Below are positions 27,810-37,753 of a stretch of 64,000 nucleotides of DNA, one piece after another. The translations under genes and the position numbers were made by a program. The DNA is from Calothrix sp. NIES-3974. Lineage in GTDB: Bacteria > Cyanobacteriota > Cyanobacteriia > Cyanobacteriales > Nostocaceae. Numbering within the stretch: the stretch's first letter is position 1; every line of letters begins with the position of its first letter. The notes below the pieces were generated by a model, which saw nothing but the letters and a program-made list of their open reading frames with translations, was not told the origin of the DNA and ran no database searches. Where the stretch lies: positions 5,518,001 through 5,582,000 of the forward strand of contig NZ_AP018254.1 of NCBI RefSeq assembly GCF_002368395.1, written 5' to 3'.

Positions 27810-29654
27810 ATGTCTTTACTACAGTCTTCGGGATTAGGGAAACAAAAAGATTCACGGACAGTTGGTCGCGGTTTCCAATCAGCATTTTTAATTTTATTAA
27901 CATTCGCACTGACCAGTGTCATTGGTGTCCGCTTGGCCTATTTACAAATTATTGAAGGGGAAAAATATAGCCAAAGGGCAGATGCAAACCGGATTCGCAC
28001 CATCCATAAACTACCGGAACGTGGTAACGTATTCGACCGCAATGGTAAAATTATCGCCACCACCTACTATCCCCGCTCTGTGTACTTGTGGCCGATGGCC
28101 CATACCGAACCAGGATGGGAAGAAAAAGTTGGTCCCCGTCTAACCAAAATTCTCGGTATTCCCCAAGAGGAAATCGAAGAAACACTGAAAAAAGCTGGCC
28201 CCGCTTCAACGAGTTTAGTCCGAATCGCTCGTGATATCAACGAAGCACAAGTTACCGCCCTCAAAGAATATGAACACGAATTACCGAGAGTAGAAATTCA
28301 TACAGAGGCGGTACGTTTCTATCCCCACGGCAAAATGACTGCCCATGTAACTGGATTTACCCGCGAACTTACCCCAGAACAGTATGAGAAAAAGAAAGCA
28401 GATGGCTATCGTCTTGGTGATGTCATCGGACAGATGGGGATTGAACACGCATTTGAATCCACTTTGCGGGGTGAATGGGGTGGACAACAAGTTGAAGTGG
28501 ACGGAAAAGGTAAGCCAATACGAGTATTAGGGGAAAAACAGGCTAAACCAGGTAAGAATATTACTTTGACCTTGGATTTAGATTTACAAAGAGTGGCGGA
28601 AAAAGCCCTGGGAGGAAGAAACGGGACTGTGATTGCCATGAATCCCCATAACGGGGGGATTTTGGCCATGGTTTCCCATCCCACCTTTGATCCAAACGTG
28701 TTTTCTAAACAAAACGCTTCCGCCAAGGAAATTCAAGCAGTTTTGCTGAATAAGGGTCATCCATTACTGAATCGGGCTTTACGAGCTTATCCCCCCGCTA
28801 GTACCTTTAAAATTGTGACTACTGCGGCTGGGTTAGAATCGGGCAAATTTTCCCCAAGTACCGTGCTACCAACCTTTGGCTCCCTAACCTTCGGCGGAAC
28901 TCGCTTCGGAGAATGGAACCACGCTGGGTTTGGTCCCTTGGGTTGGACAGGAGCAATGGCTATGAGTAGTGACACCTTTTTCTATCAAATTGGAGCCAAA
29001 ATTGGGGCAGAAAAATTAGTTGAATGGACAAGAAGGTTTGGTTTCGGTCAAAGAACTGGATTTGAATTCAAAATTGAAGAGTCCCGTGGTTTGGTTCCCG
29101 ACCGGGATTATATTCTCAGAACAATGAAGCGTCCTCCCACCGTGGGTGATGCGGTGAATATGTCCATTGGTCAAGGAGCGTTGTTAACCACACCTTTACA
29201 AGTGGCGGTGATGTTCGCGGTTCCTGCGAATGGTGGATTCCGGGTGCAACCCCACCTGCTCAAGGATAACGAGGAAGCAAAATCTTGGCGGGAAACCACA
29301 GGGATGAAACCCCAGACGGCGAAAATTATTCGCGATGGTTTACGTCGGGTAATTACCGATGGAACCGCGAAAAAGTTAAATGTGCCGACAATACCACCAA
29401 TGGCTGGAAAAACGGGAACAGCTGAAGCATGGACCGTGAATCGTGTCAAGCAAAATCACGCTTGGTTTGGGGGTTATGCTCCCGCAGATAAACCAGAAAT
29501 TTTGGTAGTAGCTTTTGCTGAACATTCCGGTGGTGGTGGTGGTAGTGTCGCTGCACCAATGGCTTTGGAGGTGATGGAATACTATTTCCACCGTAAGTAT
29601 CCAGGTAAGTATCAAAAGCCGGAAGCCAAGCAGGAACAGAAGAAAACCCGATAA
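27810..29654 (+). CDS. mrdA: Penicillin-binding protein 2, peptidoglycan transpeptidase
   Basis: 614 residues. One membrane span (about 22-48), a dimerisation domain beginning LPERGNVFDRNGKIIATTYY, then the transpeptidase with nucleophile Ser331 in PPASTFKIVT, SSD at 386-388 and KTGTAEA at 534. This is the class B PBP2 layout; PBP2 cross-links lateral-wall peptidoglycan with RodA during elongation. A short Lys/Gln-rich tail ends the protein. No rodA is adjacent. A palindrome just after the stop (29662-29687) may act as terminator. Confidence 0.92.
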   Translation: MSLLQSSGLGKQKDSRTVGRGFQSAFLILLTFALTSVIGVRLAYLQIIEGEKYSQRADANRIRTIHKLPERGNVFDRNGKIIATTYYPRSVYLWPMAHTEPGWEEKVGPRLTKILGIPQEEIEETLKKAGPASTSLVRIARDINEAQVTALKEYEHELPRVEIHTEAVRFYPHGKMTAHVTGFTRELTPEQYEKKKADGYRLGDVIGQMGIEHAFESTLRGEWGGQQVEVDGKGKPIRVLGEKQAKPGKNITLTLDLDLQRVAEKALGGRNGTVIAMNPHNGGILAMVSHPTFDPNVFSKQNASAKEIQAVLLNKGHPLLNRALRAYPPASTFKIVTTAAGLESGKFSPSTVLPTFGSLTFGGTRFGEWNHAGFGPLGWTGAMAMSSDTFFYQIGAKIGAEKLVEWTRRFGFGQRTGFEFKIEESRGLVPDRDYILRTMKRPPTVGDAVNMSIGQGALLTTPLQVAVMFAVPANGGFRVQPHLLKDNEEAKSWRETTGMKPQTAKIIRDGLRRVITDGTAKKLNVPTIPPMAGKTGTAEAWTVNRVKQNHAWFGGYAPADKPEILVVAFAEHSGGGGGSVAAPMALEVMEYYFHRKYPGKYQKPEAKQEQKKTR

Positions 29655-29661
29655 TTTTGAG

Positions 29662-29687
29662 TGGAGACGCAATATATCGCGTCTCCA
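29662..29687 (+). terminator. Palindrome after mrdA, possible terminator
   Basis: TGGAGACGCAATATA and its inverse ATCGCGTCTCCA form a stem with a single mismatched pair, 8 bp after the PBP2 stop codon. It belongs to the GAGACGCGA palindrome family. There is no T-run, so a Rho-independent role is uncertain. Confidence 0.4.
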
Positions 29688-29773
29688 TAGATATTTCGTC
29701 TCTGATTCTGGATGCGTTGCAAACATTCGTATTTCCGATTGACGAAATGTTACTATTTCAAATAATCCCTATT

Positions 29774-30122
29774 AGAGGATGTTTGAAAAGTCAGCAATTG
29801 AGTAAAAAAAAGCTCTCAGAGCATGTTTGGAAAGTATCTGCTTAACTCACATCTTGCACCAAGAAAAGCTGATGGAAATAGAATACTCAGTATAAAGCTA
29901 AAAGTATTATCTTAGCTTTAAAAACAAACAATAGTACTGTAGCTATATCGCGTATATTTTGAAATTCAACGTATGTATACGTAAAGGTGTAAGTATAAAT
30001 TAAGTCTCAAGTGATACTCAGGGATACGAATCGCAAATCCGAAAACCCTATTCTCTCCTAGCAGTTTTTCAGTAGATGAGTCGTGAAAGATACGCTGTAG
30101 AACTTTTAAAACAACCTCTGAG
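29774..30122. mobile_element. Possible MITE remnant with GAGGATGTTTGAAAAGT-type ends
   Basis: GAGGATGTTTGAAAAGTC at 29774 faces ACTTTTAAAACAACCTC ending at about 30120. A second same-direction end, GAGCATGTTTGGAAAGT, lies at about 29819. The ends match the element between nrtC and nrtD. No open frame inside. Confidence 0.4.
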
Positions 30123-30856
30123 CGTAAACGATATTAGAACTGAAAACCTTGAATTGCATCGGTTGGGGAGTCACTACGTTGCGCGGGTTCCCCTAGCGAT
30201 AATTATATAATTATCCTGAACTATTCCCCAATTCCTACTCCCTACTCACCCTATTTACAAGCAAGGAACAAAAAGTATCTATTTTCTAGTCAATGTAGTT
30301 GAATCTAGGCTAAAAGCTGATTACTTGACGCTAAAGCCGATTGTCTGAAAATCAGGGAATTTACCCACAAGTGTTTTTTTGTTCAAATATGAGGAATCCG
30401 ATTTGAACAGAGGCTATTTGAGCAAATCCTCAAAATACAAGGAATCTGTTCCAAATTCAGAAATAATTCCTATGATTTTAACGCTTTTTGCTGACCTGTT
30501 TGGTTTAGACATAGCCAAACTGGTAACAAATTAACAGCTCTTTGTACTTAGTATAGACTAACTTTCAAGTCAGCCCCCCATGTAGTTTGGATAAAACCAA
30601 AGGGAGGGAAAAACCGCTTTCATCTCCCAGAGAAGCAGCGCTACGCACATTGACTATTTTGCTGCAAGCAGTGTGTGTAGTCTATTCCCTATTTACGAGT
30701 TATCCATTAAAAAGCAGTCTGCTATTTTTGCACTGCGTTCATGATTGATTATTTTTATTGTTATTGTGAGTCGGTTTAGGTAATTAATTTCAATGTATTT
30801 TGATGTGCTGATACCCCTAAATATTTATTTCTAAGAATGGAGTTTAATAATTAAGA
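30123..30856. other. Non-coding spacer with R3 fragments
   Basis: No gene. It contains GTTCAAATATGAGGAATCCG and ATTTGAAC (an inverted repeat at 30381-30408) and an R3-like right end AATAATTCCTAT near 30462-30473. A heptamer tract lies at about 30228-30250. Confidence 0.35.
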
Positions 30857-31879
30857 ATGGAAATTTCTCCTAAGTTTAATCACCGTCAGCCCAATAATAC
30901 CACTAAAATTGTGCAGGCGATCGCTGTCTTCGCACTAACTAGTATTTTCTCCGTTGGTGGTAGTTTCAATGTCAGTGCCAATACCATTGCCAATCCAGTT
31001 GTCAACATTTCCAACCGTCTGCGTCCACCATCTATCCCCGTCAATAATCTTCCGAGAACAGTTAAAAATGCGGTTCTACGGGATGCTGCGCGTCGGAATA
31101 AAATTCCCCGTCGTCAATTAGAAATTATCAGTGCTACCGAACACACTTGGCGGAATGGCTGTTTAGAATTGGCTCGTCCGGGAGAATTATGTACTCAAGC
31201 TTTAGTTCCAGGTTGGCGGGTGGTAGTTAGCGATCGCCAAAAAAGTCAAACTTGGGTGTACCATACTAACCATAATGGACGAAATCTGCGTTTTGCCTCC
31301 AGTAGCGTCCAACCGCCAATTAGTGATAATTTACCCAGAAGAGTACGGGATGCTGTTTTCAAAGCTGCATCACAACGTTTAAAAGTACCCACATCCAGGT
31401 TAAATTTAATTCAAGTCCAACAACGAACTTGGCGGAATGGCTGTTTAGAAATCATCGATCCAAACCGTTTGTGTACCCAGGTGATGGTGGAGGGTTGGCG
31501 AGTTGTAGTCGGTATGCAGGAACAAACTTTAGTCTACCATACCGACGAAACTGGCAACGTGGTTGTTCTCAACCAAAATGACAGTACAATCATCGGTGAA
31601 AATCCCCAGGTGAACCTACCCCGTCGGATTCAAGAGCAAATTATTTCCTATCTAGTCAGAGCTACCGGATTCCCTGCTCACCAACTGCGAATTAGTGACG
31701 CTCAAGAAATAACTGTAGATGGCTGCTTAAGTTTACCTGCACCTCAAGAACGCTGTACTAGAATTGCTTTGCCTGCCTATCGAGTTACCGTGGTTGGACA
31801 AAATTTACGGGCTATTGTGCATATTTTACAGGATGGTAGACAAATTCGCCTCGATCGCCAGGCTAGCACTATCCCCTGA
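30857..31879 (+). CDS. Secreted protein made of three 94-residue Cys-pair repeats
   Basis: 340 residues. A hydrophobic segment at about 19-42 should direct export. Three homologous domains follow (about 65-147, 159-238 and 254-332), each starting LPRxV/I, with a C-X9-C pair (Cys102/112, 196/206, 290/300) and a GWRVxV or AYRVTV strand. The pairs are exactly 94 residues apart. Domains 1 and 2 also share the 24-base stretch coding for TWRNGCLE (31145-31168 and 31427-31450), which points to a recent duplication or gene conversion. I have seen similar domains only as unnamed cyanobacterial proteins. A periplasmic or surface role is likely; no catalytic residues stand out. Confidence 0.7.
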   Translation: MEISPKFNHRQPNNTTKIVQAIAVFALTSIFSVGGSFNVSANTIANPVVNISNRLRPPSIPVNNLPRTVKNAVLRDAARRNKIPRRQLEIISATEHTWRNGCLELARPGELCTQALVPGWRVVVSDRQKSQTWVYHTNHNGRNLRFASSSVQPPISDNLPRRVRDAVFKAASQRLKVPTSRLNLIQVQQRTWRNGCLEIIDPNRLCTQVMVEGWRVVVGMQEQTLVYHTDETGNVVVLNQNDSTIIGENPQVNLPRRIQEQIISYLVRATGFPAHQLRISDAQEITVDGCLSLPAPQERCTRIALPAYRVTVVGQNLRAIVHILQDGRQIRLDRQASTIP

Positions 31880-32433
31880 CCATAAACTATTGTCCATAAT
31901 CAAAAGCGATCGCTATTCGATGAAGAGACGTAGCCATGCTATGTCTCTTGTCGAACCAGAATATTCCAATCGGATTCCGATGCAATCCTTGTCACCTCCG
32001 TACATCCGTACATAGGTAATTTCAGCAATCAAACCAGGTGCTGACAGTATCCTCACTCATTGTTACGTTACGAGTCACCATACTAAGTGTGTTCCTTGAG
32101 AGCTAACCTGTCACCAATCCTCTCCAAACTTCTGTTATGACCGGATTTTCAATACTTCAAGAAACCAAAATAAAGTATTTATAAAGTTTTTGTAAAGTTA
32201 GGTATACTTATGCCCATGTAGATGTATTATTATTTGTGGAGAGTAAATCAAAGTCAGATACACAATATAAATCAATTTCAAAGCTAATAATTTTTGCAGA
32301 TAAGTCTCAGAACTCGCTTAACTGGTAGTTTGATACCAGTCGAATAAACTGAGGCTGTAATTTTTGGTGTGTGACACGAATTGAATTAAGCAAATTATTT
32401 TTCTCAGGGGAATGCATTATGGTTTTTGGTTTT

Positions 32434-32592
32434 CTAGTGGTCTGTCCCATTAATTTTGATAGGTGAGAGAAGGCAAGTAGTTGCGCTAGCCTTCGACAAC
32501 CCTGCGGGTGTAGCACTTGATATTAAAGCTTTTTCGGGGTTAGAGCTACTACCACAAACCCCTCACTCAAAACTTGGTGGAGTAATAGATTG
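32434..32592. mobile_element. CTAG-type MITE, intact copy
   Basis: The left end CTAGTGGTCTGTCCCATTAA and right end CTTGGTGGAGTAATAG frame about 159 bp. The interior shares AAAGCTTTTTCGG (inverse orientation) and GAGCTACTACCACAAACCCC with the element at 44652-44890. No open frame. Confidence 0.55.
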
Positions 32593-32835
32593 TTTTCAAG
32601 GTAATTTTAAGTGATGGGTAGAGTTAAACCCTTCATAAACTCTAGTTACACCTTATATGTTCTGCTGTTTATGAAAAATATGCGGATTTAAATTTAAACA
32701 AGCTTTGATGAAGAGTGTTTTCTCAAGGTTGAATTGAGAATAAAATCCTAGTCTGTAGGATTGAAGCCCACTAAAGTATGAAAAAATAGCTTTTTTAATA
32801 GATATTGTAGTTCCCTATCGGCAGTAGTGATGCAG

Positions 32836-32851
32836 CCAATCTCGAGATTGG
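32836..32851. promoter_or_regulatory. Perfect 16-bp palindrome, possible operator for the EPS cluster
   Basis: CCAATCTCGAGATTGG reads the same on both strands, 200 bp upstream of the Wzc-like start codon. It could be a dimeric regulator site or a hairpin. No regulator gene lies nearby. Confidence 0.35.
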
Positions 32852-33050
32852 ATTGATTGGTGGTGCCATACATTGTAATCGGAAGAAGGTGAAGTGATGT
32901 GAATCGTTTTCGCCTATCCCTTGTTTTTGGATGTTAGGGTATTCACACGCAAGTTTATGCACAAGTGTAAGGTATGAAACTTTTAGAAAAATCTTTGAAC
33001 ATAACCACCAAAATTCCAGTCTATGTCATCAATCATCTGGGTATTTGGTA

Positions 33051-35273
33051 ATGTTTGAGCATAGAGAAAATATTGAAGATATAAATTTTTACAAATATTG
33101 GCTGATTCTCCAACGGCGTAAGGTTGTAGTATTCAGTGTCTTTGGCTTGATTGTGGCACTAACATCACTGTTTATCTTGTCGCTAAAGCCAAGTTACCAA
33201 ACAGAAGCAAGTGTTTTGATTAAAACCAATCGTTCTTCCTCCCTAACCGGACTAGGGGAAATACTAGGCAAAATAGAATCATTGACCCTACAGGGAAACC
33301 CCCTAGATACACAGGCACAAATTATCGTCTCACGTCCTATTATCGAAAAGGCCATTAGGGAACTTGACTTGAGAGATAAAAAAGGCAGACTTTTACCAGT
33401 TAAAGCTTTTTCCAGTTTGAAAGCCACGGGAGCTAAGGGTACAGATATTATACAAATTTCCTACACCGATGAGAACCCGGTCAGGGCGGCAAAATTTGTC
33501 AATAAAATTATTGAAATTTATATCCAACAAAATATTCAAGCCAACCGAGCAGAAGCGGTTTCAGCTAGCAAATTTATACTAGAGCAACTGCCGAAAACAG
33601 CAGCTTCTGTCACTAGAGCAGAATCAGACCTGCGCCAATTTAAGGAAAATCATCGAATTATTTCTTTAGCTCAGGAAGAGTCCGCAGGTGTACAAGCGAT
33701 CGCGAGTTTAGAAGATCAACTTGCTCGCACACAGGCGGAACTTGCTTCCGTAAATGCTCGGTTACAGCGACTACAGAAACAGGCCAGTATTGATTCTGAG
33801 CAGACCGTCATCCTCGCTTCCCTGAGTCAAGCTCCAGGACTTCAGCAAATCCTCACTCAACTACAAGAAGCACGCACTCAACTTGCAGTTGCTAGAACTC
33901 GTTTTCATCCCCAGCATCCCCAAGTTCTCAATCTAGAAGAGAAAACTGCAACCCTGAATAAATTGTTACAAGAACAGGCGAAACAGGTATTCGGTGACAA
34001 TCCACCCCCTGGTTTAAAGAATTTTCAAATAGGGGAACTGCGACAGGGATTACTTCAGGATTTTGCTCGTGTGGAAACAGAACGACTTGCTTTAGAAAAG
34101 AAAATTACAACCCTATCCCAGCAGTTAGCAGCCTACAAAGATCGAGCAAAACAGTTACCGAAGCTAGAGCAAACCCAAAGACAGCTAGAGCGGAAATTGC
34201 AAGCATCTCAAACCACCTACGAATCCCTACTCAAAAAGCTACAGGAAGTTCAACTAGCTGAAAATCAAAATATTGGGAACGTGCGCATCGTTTCCCCTGC
34301 TTTTATTCCTGAGCAACCCACAGCTTCTCGCAAGCAATTAATCTTGGGAGGTGGTATAGTTATCGGCGCTCTCATGGGAATTATCGCTGCTCTTGCATTG
34401 GATTTGATGGATCAATCCCTCAAAACAGTCAAGGAAGCAAAAGAACTGTTTCAATACACATTGTTGGGTGTTATTCCTGCTATTAGTGACGGTTCAAAAA
34501 AAAGCATACTCCGAAGACAGGAAACGGGTGAACAAATACCCAAAATCATTGATCGAGATATACCTCATTTCCCGATAGGAGATGCATATCAAATATTACA
34601 ATCAAATTTAAACTTTCTCTCTGACCAGCAACTTAAAAGCCTTGTAGTCACCAGTTCCTTACCCAAGGAAGGAAAATCTTTTGTTGCTGCCAATTTGGCA
34701 GTGACAGCAGCACAAATGGGGCGTAAAGTATTACTTGTAGATGCTGATATGCGTCACCCCATTCAGCATCACATTTGGGGGCTTTCTCACCAGCATCCAG
34801 TTGGTTTAAGTAATCTAATTACCAATCAAATGAATACAATTACGCCTATTGAGGCAGTGATACCGAATCTATCCATTCTTCCTTGTGGGACTTTGCCGCC
34901 AAATCCCCTATCACTACTGAACTCCCAGCGCATGACTGAACTGGTTCAGAGTTTTGTCCAAGATTTTGATTTAGTGATTTTTGACACAAATTCTGTCCTA
35001 GGAACAGCAGATGCGAGTACTTTAGGTCGGTTGACTGATGGTATGTTGCTGGTGGTTCGCCCAGGAGTACTGGATGTCAATAGCGCAAATGCAGCCAAAG
35101 AATTATTGAGTCAATCTAGTCAGAATGTGTTGGGAATGGTGATCAATGACGTGAGTAAAAATAGAGAGCCAGAGAGTTATATATACTACTCTCAAGAATC
35201 CGTGGAAACTGGGAATCCGTTATCTAACTTACGTTTCCGGAAATCAGTTCCTAAAACAGAACAATGTTCGTAA
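33051..35273 (+). CDS. Exopolysaccharide co-polymerase with bacterial tyrosine kinase (Wzc-like)
   Basis: 740 residues. A Wzz domain has its first membrane span at about 28-48, a long coiled-coil periplasmic region follows (about 160-400), and the second span is near 425-448. The cytoplasmic BY-kinase has Walker A SLPKEGKS (to Ser543), Walker A' VLLVDADMRHP and Walker B-like VIFDTNSVLGTADA. It sets chain length and couples to export with the Wzx/Wzy machinery. The Tyr cluster at the C-terminus is short (YIYY). ATG 33051 is chosen because the family begins here. It heads a run of same-strand genes up to 49.4 kb. Confidence 0.88.
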   Translation: MFEHRENIEDINFYKYWLILQRRKVVVFSVFGLIVALTSLFILSLKPSYQTEASVLIKTNRSSSLTGLGEILGKIESLTLQGNPLDTQAQIIVSRPIIEKAIRELDLRDKKGRLLPVKAFSSLKATGAKGTDIIQISYTDENPVRAAKFVNKIIEIYIQQNIQANRAEAVSASKFILEQLPKTAASVTRAESDLRQFKENHRIISLAQEESAGVQAIASLEDQLARTQAELASVNARLQRLQKQASIDSEQTVILASLSQAPGLQQILTQLQEARTQLAVARTRFHPQHPQVLNLEEKTATLNKLLQEQAKQVFGDNPPPGLKNFQIGELRQGLLQDFARVETERLALEKKITTLSQQLAAYKDRAKQLPKLEQTQRQLERKLQASQTTYESLLKKLQEVQLAENQNIGNVRIVSPAFIPEQPTASRKQLILGGGIVIGALMGIIAALALDLMDQSLKTVKEAKELFQYTLLGVIPAISDGSKKSILRRQETGEQIPKIIDRDIPHFPIGDAYQILQSNLNFLSDQQLKSLVVTSSLPKEGKSFVAANLAVTAAQMGRKVLLVDADMRHPIQHHIWGLSHQHPVGLSNLITNQMNTITPIEAVIPNLSILPCGTLPPNPLSLLNSQRMTELVQSFVQDFDLVIFDTNSVLGTADASTLGRLTDGMLLVVRPGVLDVNSANAAKELLSQSSQNVLGMVINDVSKNREPESYIYYSQESVETGNPLSNLRFRKSVPKTEQCS

Positions 35274-35288
35274 GAAACTAAGCTGAAG

Positions 35289-36248
35289 ATGAATATTTAC
35301 TCTTCTCCAGAATTCCTGGAAGCTTTTAATAAAGCCTATTTCCCAGATATTAAACTTCATTTAGAAGACTTTTTGCTTCAAGATAAAATTTGGCGATTAC
35401 CCACATTACCCAGTGGTGAACCCATAACAAAATGGCAATTCATTGATTTTTTCGAGCCTGTTTCACCTGCACAAGTTAAATCCTGGGATGTGAAAAAAGT
35501 AAATCATATTACCAGGGTTTGTGATGGGATTGTCACAGTTCAAGAGTGGTTTGAGCAAAATTTATTCATCCCATATACGGCTTCACCCCTAATTAAATGG
35601 AGTGACTTTAATACTTGGGATTCGTTTTGGCATCATCTTAAACAAAAAGATACTAAACTCTGCCGTGACTCGGAGCGGAGAAAACGTAAATTGGAAAACG
35701 ATATCGGTTCAGTAAATTTTAGATGGCAAGACACTAGACCAGAAGCCTTTGATTTCTGCATCAAATTTAAATCATTACAGTTTCGAGAATCCCATCAATT
35801 ATTTCAGAATATCAAAAACCTCCTATTTTTTCAGGAACTAGCTAAATCTGGTTTATTGGTAGTTTCAAGTTTATCTGTTAACGATCAGTTAATTGCGGTC
35901 GATTTTGGTGCGATTTGGAACCACCGTTTTTATTCGTGGATTTCAGCTTACGACCAAAAATACAGTATCTACGCACCGGGTCGTTTATTAATGCACATGA
36001 CGATGGCAAGCAGCTATCAACAAGGACATAAAGAGTTTGATTTTTTACTAGGAGGAGAAACCTACAAGTGGAACTATGCCACACATTCACGCTTAATTAC
36101 AGAACTGGGAGGAGTTGGGAGCTATATCAAATCATCGGTAAAGAAACAACCTCTGTATATATACGGAGTCAAACAACTCAAGCAAGTTAAACGGGAATTA
36201 CGTAATATCCCAGAAAGGATGAAATTGAGTATAAAATCCTCAAAATAA
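35289..36248 (+). CDS. GNAT-fold acyl/aminoacyl transferase (FemAB/CelD-like), EPS cluster
   Basis: 319 residues, 15 bp after the Wzc-like gene. The C-terminal half shows a FemAB/BcsL/CelD-type GNAT fold: ELAKSGLLVVSSLSVNDQLI, AIWNHRFYSWISAYD, YAPGRLLMHMTMASS, and EFDFLLGGETYKWNYA. Members of this group acylate polysaccharides or cell-wall precursors, or affect cellulose-type export. It probably decorates the exopolysaccharide, on the cytoplasmic side because no signal peptide is present. The donor and acceptor cannot be read from the sequence. Confidence 0.7.
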   Translation: MNIYSSPEFLEAFNKAYFPDIKLHLEDFLLQDKIWRLPTLPSGEPITKWQFIDFFEPVSPAQVKSWDVKKVNHITRVCDGIVTVQEWFEQNLFIPYTASPLIKWSDFNTWDSFWHHLKQKDTKLCRDSERRKRKLENDIGSVNFRWQDTRPEAFDFCIKFKSLQFRESHQLFQNIKNLLFFQELAKSGLLVVSSLSVNDQLIAVDFGAIWNHRFYSWISAYDQKYSIYAPGRLLMHMTMASSYQQGHKEFDFLLGGETYKWNYATHSRLITELGGVGSYIKSSVKKQPLYIYGVKQLKQVKRELRNIPERMKLSIKSSK

Positions 36249-36291
36249 TCTAATCCTAGTAGAAAAAAACTCACTTTTTGTAGTTTTATAT

Positions 36292-37623
36292 ATGTCTTTT
36301 TTATTACAAATTCAATTTAGAATTAGGAAGTTATTCCCGTTTACTTCTAATTCCAAACTCAAGGCTGTGATTGCGAATATTAGTTGGCTATTCTTTGACC
36401 AAGTTCTGCGCATGGGAACAAGTCTTGTCGTTGGAGTTTGGGTTGCACGCTACTTGGGGGTTCAGCAGTATGGTATTTTGAATTATGCGATCGCATTTGT
36501 CGCTCTATTTAGTCCAATTGCAAATTTGGGTTTAGATAGTATTGTCGTTCGTGACTTAGTGCGTGATGGTTTAGAGCGAGAAAAAATACTAGGAACAACC
36601 TTCTGGTTGAAGGTGTTTGGTGGTTTTATCTCCTTACTATTAGCACTTACTTGTATTCTATTTTTACGGCAAAATGACCACCTGACAGTCTGGATTGTAG
36701 TGATTTTAGCAACAGCAGGAATCTTTCAAGCCTTTGATACGATTGACTTTTGGTTTCAGTCCCAAGTTCAGTCCAAGTACACAGTAGTTGCTAAAAATAC
36801 ATCTTTTCTGGTGATAGCTCTGGTGAGAGTTGCTCTCATTCAGATGCAAGCACCTTTAATTGCCTTTGCTTGGACAGCATTAGCGGAGATTGGACTAGGG
36901 GGAATTGGTTTAGCCATCGTCTACAGAGTCAAGGGATGGTCTTTGTCACTATGGCGTTGGAGTTTACCGCTAGCCAAAAAACTGCTGAAGGAAAGTTATC
37001 CTTTGATTCTTTCCGGTTTTACCATCATGATTTACATGAGAACCGATCAGATTATGCTGGGTCAAATGATTGGAGATAGTGCAGTTGGGAACTATTCCGC
37101 AGCGACTCGAGTTTCCGAGATGTGGTATTTTATTCCGATGGCAATTACTTCTTCCGTTTCCCCCGCGATTTATGAAGCGAAGGAGAGTAGTGAAGTACTT
37201 TACTATCAACGAATCAAAAAATTGCTGCGACTGATGGTGGGTATTTCGATTTTCATTGCCATACCGATGACATTTTTTGCAGATACCATCATCACCATGC
37301 TGTTTGGAGATGGATACGCAGAAGCAAAAACAATCCTCGCCATTCATATTTGGGCTTCCCTATTCGTCTTTTTAGGTGTAGCCACATCACCTTGGTTTAT
37401 TGCAGAAAACCTCACCAATTTATCTTTACGGAGAACTCTCATTGGGGCAATAGCAAATATTATACTTAACCTCTTTCTGATTCCTAGATATGCGGGGTTT
37501 GGCGCAGCGATCGCGACTGTCATATCTCAAGCATTTGCTTCATTTTTAAGTAATGCCATTAATCCAGAAACACAAAAACTATTCATCATTCAAATCAAAT
37601 CCTTCCTCTTTTTGCAAAAATAA
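36292..37623 (+). CDS. Lipid-linked oligosaccharide flippase (Wzx type)
   Basis: 443 residues with about twelve hydrophobic segments. The start of the transport domain ISWLFFDQVLRMGTSLVVGV and the WVARYLGVQQYGILNYAIAF motif are typical of the polysaccharide biosynthesis MATE-like family. It should move undecaprenyl-linked repeat units across the inner membrane. It lies 43 bp after the transferase gene, and the Wzy polymerase is four genes further on, so a Wzx/Wzy-dependent pathway is well supported. Confidence 0.87.
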   Translation: MSFLLQIQFRIRKLFPFTSNSKLKAVIANISWLFFDQVLRMGTSLVVGVWVARYLGVQQYGILNYAIAFVALFSPIANLGLDSIVVRDLVRDGLEREKILGTTFWLKVFGGFISLLLALTCILFLRQNDHLTVWIVVILATAGIFQAFDTIDFWFQSQVQSKYTVVAKNTSFLVIALVRVALIQMQAPLIAFAWTALAEIGLGGIGLAIVYRVKGWSLSLWRWSLPLAKKLLKESYPLILSGFTIMIYMRTDQIMLGQMIGDSAVGNYSAATRVSEMWYFIPMAITSSVSPAIYEAKESSEVLYYQRIKKLLRLMVGISIFIAIPMTFFADTIITMLFGDGYAEAKTILAIHIWASLFVFLGVATSPWFIAENLTNLSLRRTLIGAIANIILNLFLIPRYAGFGAAIATVISQAFASFLSNAINPETQKLFIIQIKSFLFLQK

Positions 37624-37753
37624 TTTCCATCTTTTTCAAATTTTAAGTCAAAGTGGATATATGATAAGATTACGATAATTATTTCATCAGATAAAAATAA
37701 TTTTTATCAAATCAACATCCATTTCTTAATGACGATTAACTAGCAGCAAAAGC

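Larger units (their letters stand above)
31880..33050. other. 1.17-kb spacer upstream of the exopolysaccharide cluster
   Basis: No firm gene. It holds a hairpin at 31923-31949 (AAGAGACGTAG, 5 bases, CTATGTCTCTT), a MITE at 32434-32592, and a perfect 16-bp palindrome at 32836-32851. The long AT-rich stretch before 33051 probably carries the promoter of the cluster. A 47-codon frame on the minus strand at 31913-32056 is discussed in the findings. Confidence 0.45.

Noticed and set aside
28406-29726. Long minus-strand frames (up to 116 codons) over the PBP2 gene
   Set aside because: They are antisense shadows of a strongly coding gene; their residue mix is not protein-like.
29655-30856. tRNA or other stable RNA in the 1.2-kb spacer
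   Set aside because: No GTTCGAATC-type T-arm with matching acceptor stem was found; only repeats and AT-rich sequence were seen.
35289-36248. Glycosyltransferase
   Set aside because: No DXD, EX7E or Rossmann start; the C-terminal pattern fits a FemAB/CelD GNAT fold better.
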